Source of the DNA: Pseudarthrobacter oxydans
GTDB lineage: Bacteria > Actinomycetota > Actinomycetes > Actinomycetales > Micrococcaceae
Reading direction: 5' to 3'
Assembly: GCF_030812335.1 (NCBI RefSeq)
Contig: NZ_JAUSSN010000001.1
Location: 310,001 to 374,000 of the forward strand
DNA length: 64,000 nucleotides
Shown here: piece by piece, positions 11,446 to 22,267 of the stretch
How the letters are laid out: each line of letters starts with the position of its first letter
How positions within the stretch are numbered: the stretch's first letter is position 1
The notes under the pieces: generated by a model
What the model was told of the DNA's origin: nothing
Database searches by the model: none
The model's input: the letters and a program-made list of their open reading frames with translations, nothing else
Program-made: the position numbers and the translations under genes

Positions 11446-12360
11446 TTAGCGGAACACGACTGTGCTGGTTTGGTCCAGCAGCACACGGTGTTCGCAGTGC
11501 CACCGCACGGCGCGGGACAGTGCCAGTGCCTCGGCGTCCTGTCCGACCGTTGAAAGCGCGGTCGGTCCGTAGCTGTGGTCGACCCTGATGACTTCCTGTT
11601 CGATGATTGGCCCCTCATCCAGTTCCGCGGTTACGTAGTGGGCCGTGGCGCCCACGAGCTTGACTCCACGGTCGTAGGCCTGGTGGTAAGGGCGAGCACC
11701 CTTGAACCCGGGGAGGAATGAGTGGTGGATGTTGATAGCCCGGCCTTCCAAGGAGCGGCAGAGGTCGTCGGACAGAACCTGCATATACCGGGCGAGCACT
11801 ACGAGGTCGATTTTATGCTCATCCACCAGTTCCAAAAGGCGCCGTTCGGCATCCAACTTTGTCTCAGGGGTCACTGGAAGGTAGATGAAGGGGAGGCCCG
11901 CGGCCTCGGCCATGGCCCGGTGGGTTTCATGGTTGGAAACGATAAGGGCGATGTCGCCTCCGAGACTTCCGCCCCGCCAGCGGAAAAGCAGGTCGTTCAG
12001 GCAGTGGCCGAACTTGGACACCATCACCATGACGCGCTGCTTGGTTTCGTCGTGAAAACTGAACTTCATGTCGAACCGGTCGGCGATCGAACGGAATTCT
12101 TCCTCGAGCCTCTCCGGGGTGTGGTCCGCCGAGCCGGAGAAGGCGGTGCGCAAATGCAGCGTCTGGCGGAGGCCGTCATCGAACTGCTGGTGTTCGTCGA
12201 TGTTGAAGCCACGCTCAAAGAGGAAGGTGGTAACCGCCTGGACGATGCCCGCGCGTTCGCCGCACGACAGTGTGAGCACGAATTTCTGCGTTTGGTCGTC
12301 CTCGCGAGCCTCCGACTGAGTCAGCGTGCTGGTAGATGAGTCTGTCGCCACTAGGGTCAT
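11446..12360 (-). CDS. purU: Formyltetrahydrofolate deformylase (PurU)
   Basis: PurU hydrolyses 10-formyl-THF to formate and THF, regenerating the carrier when methyl groups are in excess. Of 304 residues, about 25-105 form an ACT domain (LTLSCGERAGIVQAVTTFLFERGFNID would be its start; only key part cited here as GIVQAVTTFL). The catalytic formyltransferase domain has NHETHR, LARYMQVLS, NIHHSFLPGFKG with the catalytic His pair region, and GATAHYVTAELDEGPII with the catalytic Asp. The strong ribosome binding site AAGGAGGAGAC precedes the ATG. It is divergent from the second gntR gene with a TGATATATTA site between them, and lies upstream of dimethylglycine oxidase. Confidence 0.96.
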   Translation of the reverse strand: MTLVATDSSTSTLTQSEAREDDQTQKFVLTLSCGERAGIVQAVTTFLFERGFNIDEHQQFDDGLRQTLHLRTAFSGSADHTPERLEEEFRSIADRFDMKFSFHDETKQRVMVMVSKFGHCLNDLLFRWRGGSLGGDIALIVSNHETHRAMAEAAGLPFIYLPVTPETKLDAERRLLELVDEHKIDLVVLARYMQVLSDDLCRSLEGRAINIHHSFLPGFKGARPYHQAYDRGVKLVGATAHYVTAELDEGPIIEQEVIRVDHSYGPTALSTVGQDAEALALSRAVRWHCEHRVLLDQTSTVVFR

Positions 12361-12370
12361 GTCTCCTCCT

Positions 12371-12404
12371 TAGATATATTTCAAGATCTACTACTGATAT
12401 ATTA
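12371..12404. promoter_or_regulatory. GntR operator between purU and gntR
   Basis: TGATATATTA at 12395-12404 differs by one base from the perfect palindrome before the first gntR gene. A second GATATAT core lies 22 bases away at 12373-12379, about two helical turns, on the purU side and close to its ribosome binding site. The AT-rich sequence stands out in a GC-rich background. It probably controls the divergent purU-dmgO and gntR genes. Confidence 0.65.
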
Positions 12405-12478
12405 GCGTGGAAATCAGCGTATACTGGTCGGTGGGTGAGGTCAATAGCCTTCTAGGCTTGAGTGAAAAGGGGCACGTT

Positions 12479-13159
12479 ATGGCTTTTGAAGTTCTGGCAA
12501 TCGCCGACGATGCGGCAAAGAGGTCGTTGGCCGACGTCGCTTACGAGCGCATCAGGGACCGGCTGCTGATGCTTGACATCAAGCCCGGCGATCTCCTCAA
12601 TGACGACGACCTCGCCAAGGACCTCGGCGTCGGGCGGACTCCGGTACGTGAAGCCTTGAAGCGGCTGGAGCTCGATCGCCTGGTAGTTTCCTATCCGCGA
12701 CGGGGGACTTTCGCGACGCGGGTGGAGGTCACCGACCTTGCGTTCATTTCCGAAATACGCACCCAGCTCGAACCCCTTGCCGCCTCCCGGGCGGCGCGGG
12801 TGGCGACGGATTCGATGAGGGAGCGGTTGCGGGGTGTTATGCGCGCTGTGGAGTCTTTCGACACCAGTACGGCATCCGCGGTCGAAACCCTGCGGCTGGA
12901 TGCTCGGGTGCACCAAGGCATATACGCCGCCGCCGGCAATCCCCACCTCGAGGACGTTCTGATTCGTTATGACAATCTCGCGATACGCATCTGGTGCGTG
13001 GTCCTGGATCGCCTTCCCGACCTTTCGCGCCACGTGCATGAGCACGAGGACCTGCTCCGTGCGGTTATCGACGGGGATGAGGCCCTGGCGGCGGAGCTCG
13101 CGCGAATCCACGTCAGCGGCTTCGAGCACGCTGTACGCGAAGCTCTTTTCGCCACTTAG
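12479..13159 (+). CDS. GntR-family regulator, FCD subfamily (second paralogue)
   Basis: The 226-aa protein has a winged helix at about residues 15-80 with LGVGRTPVREALKRLELDRL and the wing YPRRGTF, then an FCD domain with LEPLAASRAARVA, LDARVHQGIY and HEHEDLL. I chose the ATG at 12479 because GAAAAGGGG lies just upstream; the longer frame from 12407 would run into the operator. Its DNA-binding half is strikingly similar to the other GntR protein in the window, down to YDNLAIRIW near the C-terminus. It stands between purU and glyA, with operator sites on both sides, and is the natural candidate regulator of the sarcosine oxidase operon. Confidence 0.92.
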   Translation: MAFEVLAIADDAAKRSLADVAYERIRDRLLMLDIKPGDLLNDDDLAKDLGVGRTPVREALKRLELDRLVVSYPRRGTFATRVEVTDLAFISEIRTQLEPLAASRAARVATDSMRERLRGVMRAVESFDTSTASAVETLRLDARVHQGIYAAAGNPHLEDVLIRYDNLAIRIWCVVLDRLPDLSRHVHEHEDLLRAVIDGDEALAAELARIHVSGFEHAVREALFAT

Positions 13160-13181
13160 GCCACATCTCCAGCGGCCTTGA

Positions 13182-13213
13182 GCTGAAGCGCGGCCGGGAG
13201 GCCGTGCTTCAGC
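13182..13213 (+). terminator. Hairpin terminator after gntR
   Basis: A 14-bp stem with one G-T wobble and a GGGA loop begins 22 bases after the gntR stop. It would isolate gntR from the glyA promoter that follows at 13279. Confidence 0.7.
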
Positions 13214-13278
13214 CGCCCCGGCCGCCTGGTCTCTTTGTGGCCCTTGGCTCTGCCGGCCAAACCGGCCGGAAAATCTGT

Positions 13279-13330
13279 TGACACCCATCGGAGTGGATAG
13301 CATACTTGAATCACGACACTAATATATCAA
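13279..13330 (+). promoter_or_regulatory. Promoter and operator of the glyA-sox operon
   Basis: TTGACA at 13279-13284, a 17-base spacer and CATACT at 13302-13307 form a good sigma-70-type promoter. TAATATATCA at 13321-13330, the inverse complement of the site before purU, lies just after the expected transcription start, a classic place for a repressor. A further GATATTAG follows at about 13335. The glyA ribosome binding site TTAGGAGA is at 13352. Confidence 0.7.
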
Positions 13331-13359
13331 CAGGATATTAGTTAGCAGACTTAGGAGAA

Positions 13360-14661
13360 ATGATGGTCGACGTTCTGACCCGCTCGCTCGCAGAGACCGA
13401 TCCGCTGATCCACGCCGCTATACAGCAGGAACTGCTGCGGCAGCAGGGCACCCTGGAGATGATCGCCTCGGAAAACTTTGCGCCGACTGCCGTTATGGAA
13501 GCGCAGGGATCTGTCCTGACCAACAAGTATGCCGAGGGTTACCCCGGCAAGCGCTACTACGGCGGCTGCGAGCACGTCGACGTCGTCGAGCAGTTGGCCA
13601 TTGACCGGCTCAAGTCACTCTTCGGTTCCGAATTCGCTAATGTCCAGCCCCACTCCGGCGCGCAGGCCAATGCATCGGCCATGTTCGCACTCATCCAGCC
13701 CGGTGACACCATCCTGGGGCTGAATCTCGCGCACGGCGGCCACCTGACTCACGGCATGCGGATCAACTTCTCGGGGAAGCTGTACAAAGTTGTCCCGTAT
13801 GGCGTTCGCGAGGACACCATGCAGATCGACATGGCCGAGGTGGAGCGCCTCGCCGTTGAGAACAAGCCGCGTCTGATCGTGGCCGGCTGGTCCGCCTACT
13901 CCCGCCAGCTGGACTTCGCCGAGTTCCGCCGGATCGCCGACCTGGTCGGCGCGTACCTGATGGTGGACATGGCGCATTTCGCCGGTCTGGTGGCAGCCGG
14001 GCTGCACCCGAACCCGGTGCCGCACGCCCACATCGTCACGAGCACCACGCACAAGACCCTTGGCGGCCCCCGTGGTGGTGTGATCCTGACAAATGACGCC
14101 GACATCGCCAAGAAGGTTAACTCCGCGGTTTTCCCCGGCCAGCAGGGTGGACCGCTGGAACACGTGATCGCGGCGAAGGCTGTCGCTTTCAAACTCGCGG
14201 CGGAGCCCGAATTCCGGGAACGCCAGGAGCGCACCCTGGAAGGTGCGAGCATCATCGCCGAACGCCTGTTGGCGGCAGACGTCGCCGAATCCGGTGCGAC
14301 TGTGGTCAGCGGCGGCACCGATGTGCATCTGGTCCTGGTGGACCTGCGGAGCTCGGACCTGGACGGCCAGCAGGGCGAAGACCGCCTGCACCGCATCGGC
14401 ATCACGGTCAACCGCAATGCCGTCCCGTTTGACCCGCGCCCGCCCATGGTCTCGTCCGGTCTTCGCATCGGCACCCCGGCCCTTGCCACGCGTGGCTTTG
14501 GCAAAGCCGAGTTCACCGAAGTGGCCGACATTATTGCCGCAGCCCTCAAACGCGAGTTCAGCGAGGACACGGCAGCAGAACTTCGGCAACGGGTTGAAAA
14601 CCTGGCAGAAAAGTTCCCCCTTTACCCGAACCTCTCCGCTGACACGAACGGGGCAGCATAA
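13360..14661 (+). CDS. glyA: Serine hydroxymethyltransferase
   Basis: GlyA combines glycine with 5,10-methylene-THF to give serine and THF, using PLP. In this context it consumes both products of sarcosine oxidase. The 433-aa protein shows [32 protein letters not shown] and the PLP lysine near residue 232 in [12 protein letters not shown]. The ATG follows TTAGGAGA closely. Its stop overlaps the soxB start (TAATGA arrangement, one shared base). It heads glyA-soxB-soxD-soxA-soxG-sdaA. A housekeeping glyA probably exists elsewhere, making this the catabolic copy. Confidence 0.97.
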   Translation: MMVDVLTRSLAETDPLIHAAIQQELLRQQGTLEMIASENFAPTAVMEAQGSVLTNKYAEGYPGKRYYGGCEHVDVVEQLAIDRLKSLFGSEFANVQPHSGAQANASAMFALIQPGDTILGLNLAHGGHLTHGMRINFSGKLYKVVPYGVREDTMQIDMAEVERLAVENKPRLIVAGWSAYSRQLDFAEFRRIADLVGAYLMVDMAHFAGLVAAGLHPNPVPHAHIVTSTTHKTLGGPRGGVILTNDADIAKKVNSAVFPGQQGGPLEHVIAAKAVAFKLAAEPEFRERQERTLEGASIIAERLLAADVAESGATVVSGGTDVHLVLVDLRSSDLDGQQGEDRLHRIGITVNRNAVPFDPRPPMVSSGLRIGTPALATRGFGKAEFTEVADIIAAALKREFSEDTAAELRQRVENLAEKFPLYPNLSADTNGAA

Positions 14662-15881
14662 TGAGCGCGGACCAGCTTCCGGAACACCCGGATTTCCTCT
14701 GGCGCAACCCGGACCCCAAGAAGAGCTACGACGCCGTGATTGTCGGCGGCGGCGGGCACGGCCTCGCCACCGCCTACTACCTGGCCAAGAACCACGGGAT
14801 GACCAACATCGCCATCCTGGAAAAGGGCTGGCTTGCCGGCGGCAACATGGCCCGGAACACCACGATCATCCGCTCCAACTATCTCTGGGACGAGTCCGCG
14901 GCGATCTATGAGCACGCCCTGAAACTTTGGGAGATCCTGCCGGAGGAACTCGAGTACGACTTCCTGTTCAGCCAGCGCGGGGTCATGAACCTCGCCCACA
15001 CCCTGGGCGATGTGCGCGAAAGCATCCGCCGGGTCGGGGCCAACAAGCTCAACGGCGTCGACGCCGAGTGGCTGGACCCGCAGCAGGTCAAGGAACTCTG
15101 CCCCATCCTGAACATCAACGACAACATCCGTTACCCGGTCATGGGTGCCACGTACCAGCCGCGCGCCGGCATCGCCAAGCACGACCATGTCGCGTGGGCC
15201 TTCGCCCGCAAATGCGATGAGCTCGGCGTGGACATCATCCAGAACTGCGAGGTCACCGGCTTCGTCAAGGACGGAAACAAGGTGGTGGGGGTCAAGACCA
15301 GCCGCGGCACCATCAACACCGAAAAAGTCGGCCTCTGCGCCGCCGGGCACAGCTCGGTTCTCGCGGAAATGGCCGGGTTCCGGCTCCCCATCCAGTCCCA
15401 CCCGCTGCAGGCACTGGTGTCCGAACTCCACGAACCGGTCCACCCCACGGTGGTCATGTCCAACCACGTCCACGTCTACGTCTCCCAGGCGCACAAGGGC
15501 GAACTGGTCATGGGCGCCGGCGTCGACTCCTACAACGGCTACGGCCAGCGCGGCTCCTTCCACGTGATCGAGCACCAGATGGCAGCCGCCGTCGAACTCT
15601 TCCCGATCTTCGCCCGGGCCCATGTGCTCCGGACCTGGGGCGGGATCGTGGACACCACCCTGGACGCCTCCCCGATCGTTGGCACCTCCCCGGTGGAGAA
15701 CATGTTCGTCAACTGCGGCTGGGGCACCGGCGGATTCAAGGGGACCCCGGCGGCCGGCCTGACGTTCGCCCACACCATCGCCACCGGCACCCCGCACGAG
15801 CTGAACAAGCCCTTTGCCCTGGAGCGCTTCGAAACCGGCGCCCTGATCGATGAACACGGCGCCGCCGCCGTGGCCCACTAG
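14661..15881 (+). CDS. soxB: Sarcosine oxidase beta subunit
   Basis: SoxB carries the site where sarcosine is oxidised in the heterotetrameric enzyme; it binds FAD and, covalently, FMN. The 406-aa length is typical. Seen: the dinucleotide fold [32 protein letters not shown], and [12 protein letters not shown], whose first histidine (His174) corresponds to the FMN-linked histidine of the family. [14 protein letters not shown] is the conserved FAD-binding C-terminal loop. The start overlaps the glyA stop by one base and soxD follows after 14 bases. Confidence 0.97.
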   Translation: MSADQLPEHPDFLWRNPDPKKSYDAVIVGGGGHGLATAYYLAKNHGMTNIAILEKGWLAGGNMARNTTIIRSNYLWDESAAIYEHALKLWEILPEELEYDFLFSQRGVMNLAHTLGDVRESIRRVGANKLNGVDAEWLDPQQVKELCPILNINDNIRYPVMGATYQPRAGIAKHDHVAWAFARKCDELGVDIIQNCEVTGFVKDGNKVVGVKTSRGTINTEKVGLCAAGHSSVLAEMAGFRLPIQSHPLQALVSELHEPVHPTVVMSNHVHVYVSQAHKGELVMGAGVDSYNGYGQRGSFHVIEHQMAAAVELFPIFARAHVLRTWGGIVDTTLDASPIVGTSPVENMFVNCGWGTGGFKGTPAAGLTFAHTIATGTPHELNKPFALERFETGALIDEHGAAAVAH

Positions 15882-15895
15882 AGAGAGGTAAGGAC

Positions 15896-16291
15896 ATGCT
15901 TCTGATTTCCTGCCCCAACTGCGGTTCCCGCGACGAGACGGAGTTCCACTACGGCGGCCAGGCCCACGTGCCCTACCCGGAGAACCCGAACGAACTGAAC
16001 GACCGCGAATGGGCCGAGTTCCTGTTCTACCGCGACAACACCAAGGGCGCCTTCGCCGAGCGCTGGCTGCACAGCACCGGCTGCCGCCAGTGGTTCAACA
16101 TGCTCCGCGACACGGTCACGTACGACATCCAGGCCATTTACCCGATGGGCGCCTCCCGGCCGGCAACCGCCATCCCGGCGGCGGCTGAATCCGGCACCGC
16201 CAGCACCGCCGCCGACAGCACCACCACCGGTGACGCCGCACCCAGCACCGCCGCCACCAGCACCACCGCCCCGGAAGGAGCAACCAAGTGA
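15896..16291 (+). CDS. soxD: Sarcosine oxidase delta subunit with Ala/Thr-rich tail
   Basis: SoxD is the small zinc-binding subunit of heterotetrameric sarcosine oxidase. The zinc ligands are all present: Cys6 and Cys9 (CPNC), His59 and Cys63 (HSTGC). The family is usually about 100 residues; this copy has 131 because about 45 residues after [10 protein letters not shown] form a low-complexity Ala, Thr, Ser and Pro tail. The start has AGAGAGGTAAGG upstream. The last codons overlap the GTG start of soxA by four bases. Confidence 0.96.
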   Translation: MLLISCPNCGSRDETEFHYGGQAHVPYPENPNELNDREWAEFLFYRDNTKGAFAERWLHSTGCRQWFNMLRDTVTYDIQAIYPMGASRPATAIPAAAESGTASTAADSTTTGDAAPSTAATSTTAPEGATK

Positions 16292-19248
16292 CTTCCCAGA
16301 ACGCCCGCCTCGCTGCCGGCGGACGCATCGACCGCACCATCTCCTGGCGTTTCACCGTGGACGGCGAGGAATTCACCGGCCACCCCGGCGACACGCTCGC
16401 CTCGGCCCTGCTCGCCAACGGCCGGATCACCGTCGGTAACTCGCTCTACGAGGACCGGCCCCGCGGCATCTTGGCCGCCGGCGTCGAGGAGTCCAACGCC
16501 CTGGTCAAGGTCGCCCCCCGGTTCCCGGGCCACGTGGCCGAGTCCATGCTCCCCGCCACCACCGTCACCCTGGTGGACGGCCTGAAGGCAGAGCTGCTCA
16601 ACGGCCTGGGCCGCCTGGACCCGGAGGAGGACCGCGCCGAGTACGACAAGAAGTACGTCCACACCGACGTGCTGGTCATCGGTGGCGGCCCCGCCGGCCT
16701 GGCCGCGGCCCGCGAGGCCGCACGCACCGGTGCCCGCGTCATGCTGTTGGATGATCAGCCCGAACTGGGCGGATCGCTGCTGTCCGGCCCCACCGCGCCG
16801 GACCTGGCCGAGACCATAGAGGGCAAGCCTGCCCTGGAATGGGTGGCGGACGTCGAAGCGGAGCTCGTCTCCGGCGCCGAGTGCACCGTCCTGAACCGCA
16901 CCACCGCCTTCGGCGCCTACGATGCCAACTACGTCATCGCCGTCCAGAACCGCACCGACCACCTGTCCAGCCCCGCCGCTTCCGGGGTGTCACGGCAGCG
17001 GATCTGGCACATCCGCGCCAACCAGGTGGTTCTGGCCCCCGGCGCCCACGAACGCCCGCTGGTCTTTGAGAACAACGACCGGCCCGGCATCATGCTCGCC
17101 TCGGCCGTCCGCAGCTATCTCAACCGCTACGCGGTGGCCGCCGGGCAGCGCGTGGTCATCGGCACCACCAACGACAGCGCCTACGCCCTCGCCGCGGACC
17201 TGCGTGCCGCCGGCGTGAAGGTCGCCGCCGTCGTGGACGCCCGCGCCAAGCTCACAAACGTCGCCGCAGCCTCCGCCGAAGCGGGCACCCGCGTGCTGAT
17301 CGGCAGCGCCGTGGCCGCCACAGCTTCCGGTTCCGCCGACGGCCGGGTTGGGAGCGTGACGGTCCGCAGCATCAACGACGACGGCGACCTCACCTCCGGC
17401 ATCGAAGAGATCGCCTGCGACCTGCTGGCCGTCTCGGGCGGCTGGAGCCCGCTGGTCCACCTCCACTCCCAGCGGCAGGGCAAGCTGCGCTGGGACGAGG
17501 ATCTGGCCGCCTTCGTGCCCAGCACCCTGGTCCCGAACCAGCAGACCGTCGGCTCCGGGCGCGGCAGCTTCGACCTCGGCGACTGTCTCGCCGAAGGCAT
17601 CTCCGCCGGAACCGCGGCAGCCATGGCCGCCGGCTTCAGCCCCGACAATTCCGGCGCAGGAGCCGGCCCGCTGGCCCTTGCGGAACCGAAGGCGTCCGCC
17701 CCGACCCGGCAGCTGTGGCTGGTCCCGGGCCAGGAGGGCACGCCGGATGACTGGCACCACCACTTCGTGGACTTCCAGCGTGACCAGTCCGTGGCCGACG
17801 TGCTGCGCTCCACCGGAGCGGGCATGAGGTCCGTGGAACACATCAAGCGCTACACCTCGATCAGCACCGCCAACGACCAGGGCAAGACCTCCGGCGTCAA
17901 CGCGATCGGCGTCATCGCCGCGGCACTGCGCCAGGCCGGCGAAGCGTCCCGGGGCATCGGCGACATCGGCACCACCACCTACCGGGCACCGTTCACGCCG
18001 GTGGCGTTCGCGGCACTCGCGGGACGCCAGCGCGGCGAACTGTTCGACCCCGCCCGCGTCACCTCGATCCACCCGTGGCACGTCGCCAGGGGTGCCCTGT
18101 TCGAAGATGTCGGGCAGTGGAAGCGCCCCTGGTACTACCCGCAGGACGGCGAGGACATGGACTCCGCGGTGTTCCGCGAATGCGCCGCCGTCCGCGAGTC
18201 CGTGGGCTTTATGGACGCCACCACCCTGGGCAAGATCGAGATCCGGGGCAAGGACGCGGGTGAGTTCCTCAACCGGGTCTACACCAACGCGTTCAAGAAG
18301 CTCGCCCCCGGATCGGCCCGCTACGGCGTGATGTGCATGGCGGACGGCATGATCTTCGACGACGGCGTGACCCTTCGCCTCGACGAGGACCGGTACTTCA
18401 TGACCACCACCACCGGCGGCGCCGCGAAGGTGCTGGACTGGCTCGAGGAATGGCTGCAAACCGAATGGCCCGACCTGGACGTGCACTGCACCTCGGTGAC
18501 CGAACAGTGGACCACGATCGCCGTCGTGGGGCCCAAATCGCGGGCGGTCATCGCCAAGGTGGCGCCCGAACTCGCCGCAGGCGGCGGGCTCGACGCCGAA
18601 GCCTTCCCGTTCATGACCTTCCGGGAAACCACCCTCGCCTCCGGCGTGCAGGCGCGGATCTGCCGGATCTCCTTCTCCGGCGAACTGGCGTACGAGATCA
18701 ATGTGCCGGCCTGGTACGGCCTGAACACCTGGGAAGCCGTGGCAGCGGCCGGTGCGGAATTCAACATCACCCCGTACGGCACCGAAACCATGCACGTGCT
18801 GCGTGCCGAAAAGGGCTACCCGATCGTCGGCCAGGACACCGACGGGACAGTGACCCCGCAGGACGCCGGGATGGAATGGATCGTCTCCAAGGCCAAAGAC
18901 TTCATCGGCAAGCGCTCCTACGCCCGCAAGGACGCCAGCCGCACGGACCGCAAGCACCTGGTCAGCGTCCTTCCCGTGGACGGATCGCTGCGGCTGCCGG
19001 AAGGAACCCAGCTCGTGGAAAAGGGGATCACAACGAACCCCGCTGACGGACCCGTCCCCATGCAGGGCTTCGTGACCTCGAGCTACCACAGCGCCGCGCT
19101 CGGCCGCTCGTTCGCCCTGGCCCTGATCAAGAACGGCCGCAACCGCATCGGCGAGACTCTCGTGGCCGCCGCAGGTGACCAGCTGGTGGACGTTGTTGTC
19201 GCCGAAACCGTACTTTTTGACCCCGAAGGGACCCGCAAAGATGGCTAA
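16288..19248 (+). CDS. soxA: Sarcosine oxidase alpha subunit
   Basis: SoxA binds NAD and THF and holds the chamber in which the methyl carbon becomes methylene-THF. The 986-aa protein starts with a 2Fe-2S-ferredoxin-like fold remnant ([20 protein letters not shown]), then a nucleotide-binding region with [20 protein letters not shown] near residue 130, and a C-terminal aminomethyltransferase (GcvT-like) module from about residue 590 with [20 protein letters not shown] and [17 protein letters not shown]. The start is GTG, overlapping the soxD stop (GTGA). The end overlaps soxG by eight bases. Confidence 0.97.
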   Translation: MTSQNARLAAGGRIDRTISWRFTVDGEEFTGHPGDTLASALLANGRITVGNSLYEDRPRGILAAGVEESNALVKVAPRFPGHVAESMLPATTVTLVDGLKAELLNGLGRLDPEEDRAEYDKKYVHTDVLVIGGGPAGLAAAREAARTGARVMLLDDQPELGGSLLSGPTAPDLAETIEGKPALEWVADVEAELVSGAECTVLNRTTAFGAYDANYVIAVQNRTDHLSSPAASGVSRQRIWHIRANQVVLAPGAHERPLVFENNDRPGIMLASAVRSYLNRYAVAAGQRVVIGTTNDSAYALAADLRAAGVKVAAVVDARAKLTNVAAASAEAGTRVLIGSAVAATASGSADGRVGSVTVRSINDDGDLTSGIEEIACDLLAVSGGWSPLVHLHSQRQGKLRWDEDLAAFVPSTLVPNQQTVGSGRGSFDLGDCLAEGISAGTAAAMAAGFSPDNSGAGAGPLALAEPKASAPTRQLWLVPGQEGTPDDWHHHFVDFQRDQSVADVLRSTGAGMRSVEHIKRYTSISTANDQGKTSGVNAIGVIAAALRQAGEASRGIGDIGTTTYRAPFTPVAFAALAGRQRGELFDPARVTSIHPWHVARGALFEDVGQWKRPWYYPQDGEDMDSAVFRECAAVRESVGFMDATTLGKIEIRGKDAGEFLNRVYTNAFKKLAPGSARYGVMCMADGMIFDDGVTLRLDEDRYFMTTTTGGAAKVLDWLEEWLQTEWPDLDVHCTSVTEQWTTIAVVGPKSRAVIAKVAPELAAGGGLDAEAFPFMTFRETTLASGVQARICRISFSGELAYEINVPAWYGLNTWEAVAAAGAEFNITPYGTETMHVLRAEKGYPIVGQDTDGTVTPQDAGMEWIVSKAKDFIGKRSYARKDASRTDRKHLVSVLPVDGSLRLPEGTQLVEKGITTNPADGPVPMQGFVTSSYHSAALGRSFALALIKNGRNRIGETLVAAAGDQLVDVVVAETVLFDPEGTRKDG

Positions 19249-19876
19249 CACCGCAGCACTCACAGGCTTCAATGGACTTCGGGACATCCGCCGCAGCCCG
19301 GCCTCGCACCTGGCCGAGGCCCTGGAAGCCGGCTCCGTGCCGGGAACGGTGGTCCTGAAGGAAGGCCCGTTCCAGACCATGGCCGGGGTCCGCGTCGCCC
19401 CCGGCTCCGCGGAAGGCTCGCGGATCGCCGCCGTCACCGGCGGCCTGCCGGCCCGTTGCGGCGAGGTGGCCGGCACGGACAGCATCAGCGTCCTCTGGCT
19501 GGGGCCGTCCGAGTTCCTGGTGGTGGCACCGGAGGAGGCCCATGACTCCCTGGACGGCAACCTCATCGGTTCCCTCACAGCCGCCCTGGGCAACGCCCCG
19601 GGCCAGGTGGTGGACCTCTCCGCAAACCGCACCACGTTCGAACTCTCCGGCCCACGAGCCCGGGCAGTGCTGGAAAAGGGCTGCGCCCTGGACCTGCACC
19701 CCCGTAGCTTCACCCCGGGAACGGCGCTGGCCACGGAGGTCGGTAACATCCCCGTGGTGCTGGAGAAGACCGGGGAGGACAGCTTCCGGATCTTCCCGCG
19801 CGCCTCCTTTGCGGAGTTCCTGGGCCGCTGGCTCCTCGACGGCATGCGCGAGTACGCGTCCCCCGAGGTGCCCTGA
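19241..19876 (+). CDS. soxG: Sarcosine oxidase gamma subunit
   Basis: SoxG is the fourth subunit and is related in fold to the GcvT domain; it has no cofactor of its own. The 211-aa protein has [14 protein letters not shown] and [18 protein letters not shown], both characteristic of the family. I use the ATG at 19241, which overlaps the soxA stop by eight bases, rather than the longer upstream frame. The stop shares one base with the sdaA start (TGATG). Confidence 0.95.
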   Translation: MANTAALTGFNGLRDIRRSPASHLAEALEAGSVPGTVVLKEGPFQTMAGVRVAPGSAEGSRIAAVTGGLPARCGEVAGTDSISVLWLGPSEFLVVAPEEAHDSLDGNLIGSLTAALGNAPGQVVDLSANRTTFELSGPRARAVLEKGCALDLHPRSFTPGTALATEVGNIPVVLEKTGEDSFRIFPRASFAEFLGRWLLDGMREYASPEVP

Positions 19877-21249
19877 TGGCGCTTAGCGCCCTGGACCTGT
19901 TCTCTGTTGGCATCGGGCCCTCCTCCTCCCACACGGTGGGCCCGATGCGGGCGGCGAAGCTGTTCGCCGACGGACTCAAAAGCGACGGACACCTAAGCTC
20001 CACCAAACGGGTCCAGGCCGAGCTGTTCGGCTCCCTCGGGGCCACCGGCAGGGGCCACGGTTCGGACAAGGCCGTTGTCCTGGGCTTTCAAGGGCTGGAT
20101 CCGGAAACCGTGGACACTGCCACCGCCGATGACCAGGTGGCCGCCGCTGCCCTGGATGCCGAACTCCGGATCGGCGGGGAGCACCGGGTGGACTTCAACT
20201 GGGACGAGGACGTGGTGCTGCACCGGCGCAAGTCCCTGCCGGCCCACCCCAACGGCATGACGTTCCGGGCGCTGGACCACACCGGCGCCGTCCTCAGCGA
20301 ACGGAGCTTCTATTCAGTCGGGGGCGGCTTCGTTGTTGACGGCGACGCTGACGCCGGAGACCAGGTGGTATCTGACGCCACCATCCTTCCTTACCCGTTC
20401 GCGACCGCCGACGAACTCCTGGCCATCTGTAAACGGGAGGGCATGTCCATCTCCGACGTCATGTTGGCCAACGAACTCACCTGGCGCAGCGAAGCGGAGC
20501 TTCGCGAGAAGCTGCTGAAACTCTGGGCGGTCATGCGCCAGTGCGTGGACAATGGCTGCGCCGCCGAAGGAATCCTTCCCGGCGGGCTGAACGTCAGACG
20601 CCGGGCGCCGTCGCTCTTCAAGACCCTGACGGCGGACACCGGCGTCACCGATCCGCTCCGGGCGATGGAGTGGGTGAACCTCTTCGCCCTCGCTGTCAAT
20701 GAGGAAAACGCGGCCGGCGGGCGGATCGTCACCGCCCCGACCAACGGAGCGGCCGGGATCGTGCCCGCAGTACTGCACTACTACGTCAAGTTTGTCCCCG
20801 GAGCCAACGACGACGGCGTCATCCGCTTCCTGCTCACGGCAGCCGCAGTCGGAATCCTGTTCAAGATCAACGCCTCCATCTCCGGGGCCGAGGTCGGCTG
20901 CCAGGGCGAAGTCGGTTCCGCCTGCTCCATGGCCGCCGCGGGGCTCTGTGAGGTCCTGGGCGGGACGCCCGAACAGGTGGAAAACGCCGCCGAAGTCGGG
21001 ATCGAACACAACCTGGGCCTGACCTGCGACCCAGTGGGCGGGCTGGTGCAGATCCCGTGCATCGAACGCAACGCCATCGCCAGCGTCAAAGCCATCAACG
21101 CCGCCCGCTTGTGCCTCCACGGCGACGGCAGCCACAAGGTTTCCCTCGATAAAGCCATCAAGACCATGCGGGAGACCGGAGCGGACATGATGACCAAGTA
21201 CAAGGAGACGTCACGCGGTGGCCTCGCGGTCAACGTCATCGAGTGCTGA
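19876..21249 (+). CDS. sdaA: L-serine ammonia-lyase, iron-sulfur type
   Basis: SdaA deaminates L-serine to pyruvate and ammonia using a 4Fe-4S cluster. The 457-aa single-chain form has the beta domain first ([18 protein letters not shown]) and the alpha domain after about residue 190. Cluster cysteines are expected in [27 protein letters not shown] and QIPCIERNA, all present. The start overlaps the soxG stop by one base, so it is the last gene of the operon and completes the route from sarcosine through glycine and serine to pyruvate. Confidence 0.97.
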   Translation: MALSALDLFSVGIGPSSSHTVGPMRAAKLFADGLKSDGHLSSTKRVQAELFGSLGATGRGHGSDKAVVLGFQGLDPETVDTATADDQVAAAALDAELRIGGEHRVDFNWDEDVVLHRRKSLPAHPNGMTFRALDHTGAVLSERSFYSVGGGFVVDGDADAGDQVVSDATILPYPFATADELLAICKREGMSISDVMLANELTWRSEAELREKLLKLWAVMRQCVDNGCAAEGILPGGLNVRRRAPSLFKTLTADTGVTDPLRAMEWVNLFALAVNEENAAGGRIVTAPTNGAAGIVPAVLHYYVKFVPGANDDGVIRFLLTAAAVGILFKINASISGAEVGCQGEVGSACSMAAAGLCEVLGGTPEQVENAAEVGIEHNLGLTCDPVGGLVQIPCIERNAIASVKAINAARLCLHGDGSHKVSLDKAIKTMRETGADMMTKYKETSRGGLAVNVIEC

Positions 21250-21267
21250 GCCCGTGAAGTGCCGGTG

Positions 21268-21296
21268 GCCCCGAGTGTGAACAGACATCTCGGGGC
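21268..21296 (+). terminator. Possible hairpin after sdaA
   Basis: GCCCCGAG at 21268-21275 pairs with CTCGGGGC at 21289-21296 across a 13-base loop, 19 bases after the sdaA stop and followed by TTGT. It may end or attenuate the glyA-sdaA transcript before pdxS. The loop is large, so the call is tentative. Confidence 0.45.
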
Positions 21297-21352
21297 TTGT
21301 CCCATTAGTAAATGCCTGGCCTTGCAGGCATCCCGCCCGTTTGGAGCAAGAA

Positions 21353-22267
21353 GTGCCTCTTAGACCACTCCCGTACGAACACGTCGCCGTCGCTGGCAGC
21401 AGCCGCGTCAAGCGCGGCATGGCGGAGATGCTCAAGGGCGGCGTCATCATGGACGTCGTCAACGTCGAGCAGGCCCGCATCGCTGAGGATGCCGGCGCCG
21501 TGGCGGTCATGGCGCTGGAACGCGTTCCGGCCGACATCCGCGCCCAGGGCGGCGTGTCCCGCATGTCCGATCCCGACATGATCGAGGCGATCATCGCGGC
21601 CGTGTCCATCCCGGTCATGGCGAAGGTCCGGATCGGCCACTTCGTCGAGGCCCAGGTCATTCAGACCCTCGGTGTGGACTACATCGACGAGTCCGAGGTC
21701 CTGACCCCGGCCGACTACGCCCACCACATCGACAAGTGGAACTTCACCATTCCGTTCGTCTGCGGCGCCACCAACCTCGGTGAGGCCCTGCGCCGCATCA
21801 ACGAGGGCGCGGCCATGATCCGCTCCAAGGGCGAGGCCGGCACCGGCGACGTCTCCAACGCCACCACCCACATGCGCCAGATCCGTGCGGAGATCAAGCG
21901 TCTGGCCGGCATGGCCGAGGACGAGCTCTACGTCGCCGCCAAGGAACTGCAGGCCCCGTACGAACTGGTCAAGGAAGTTGCCGCCACCGGCAAGCTCCCC
22001 GTGGTCCTGTTCACCGCCGGCGGCATCGCCACCCCGGCCGACGCCGCGATGATGATGCAACTCGGCGCCGACGGTGTCTTCGTCGGCTCCGGCATCTTCA
22101 AGTCCGGCAACCCGGCCCAGCGCGCCGCCGCCGTCGTCAGGGCCACTGCCTACTATGACGACCCGGAAGAGATCGCCAAGGCCTCCCGCGGCCTGGGCGA
22201 GGCCATGGTCGGCATCAACGTGGACGAGATCCCGGAACCGCACCGCCTGGCCCAGCGCGGCTGGTAG
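21353..22267 (+). CDS. pdxS: Pyridoxal 5'-phosphate synthase lyase subunit (PdxS)
   Basis: PdxS builds PLP from ribose 5-phosphate, glyceraldehyde 3-phosphate and ammonia supplied by PdxT. The 304-aa protein shows [37 protein letters not shown], the lysine in [12 protein letters not shown], and [19 protein letters not shown] with FVGSGIFKS at the phosphate site. I chose GTG at 21353 because GGAG lies six bases upstream; a TTG at 21341 would add four residues. No pdxT follows, which is unusual because the two genes normally sit together. It lies 104 bases after sdaA and may supply PLP for GlyA. Confidence 0.93.
   Translation: MPLRPLPYEHVAVAGSSRVKRGMAEMLKGGVIMDVVNVEQARIAEDAGAVAVMALERVPADIRAQGGVSRMSDPDMIEAIIAAVSIPVMAKVRIGHFVEAQVIQTLGVDYIDESEVLTPADYAHHIDKWNFTIPFVCGATNLGEALRRINEGAAMIRSKGEAGTGDVSNATTHMRQIRAEIKRLAGMAEDELYVAAKELQAPYELVKEVAATGKLPVVLFTAGGIATPADAAMMMQLGADGVFVGSGIFKSGNPAQRAAAVVRATAYYDDPEEIAKASRGLGEAMVGINVDEIPEPHRLAQRGW

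Noticed and set aside
14622..15878. Minus-strand open frame of 418 codons opposite soxB
   Set aside because: Shadow of soxB; Val/Gly-rich product with no family and no ribosome binding site.
16990..19992. Minus-strand open frame of 1000 codons opposite soxA/soxG
   Set aside because: It is a mirror frame of highly biased GC-rich coding sequence; the product is Gly/Arg/Val-rich without recognisable domains, and the plus-strand genes are certain.
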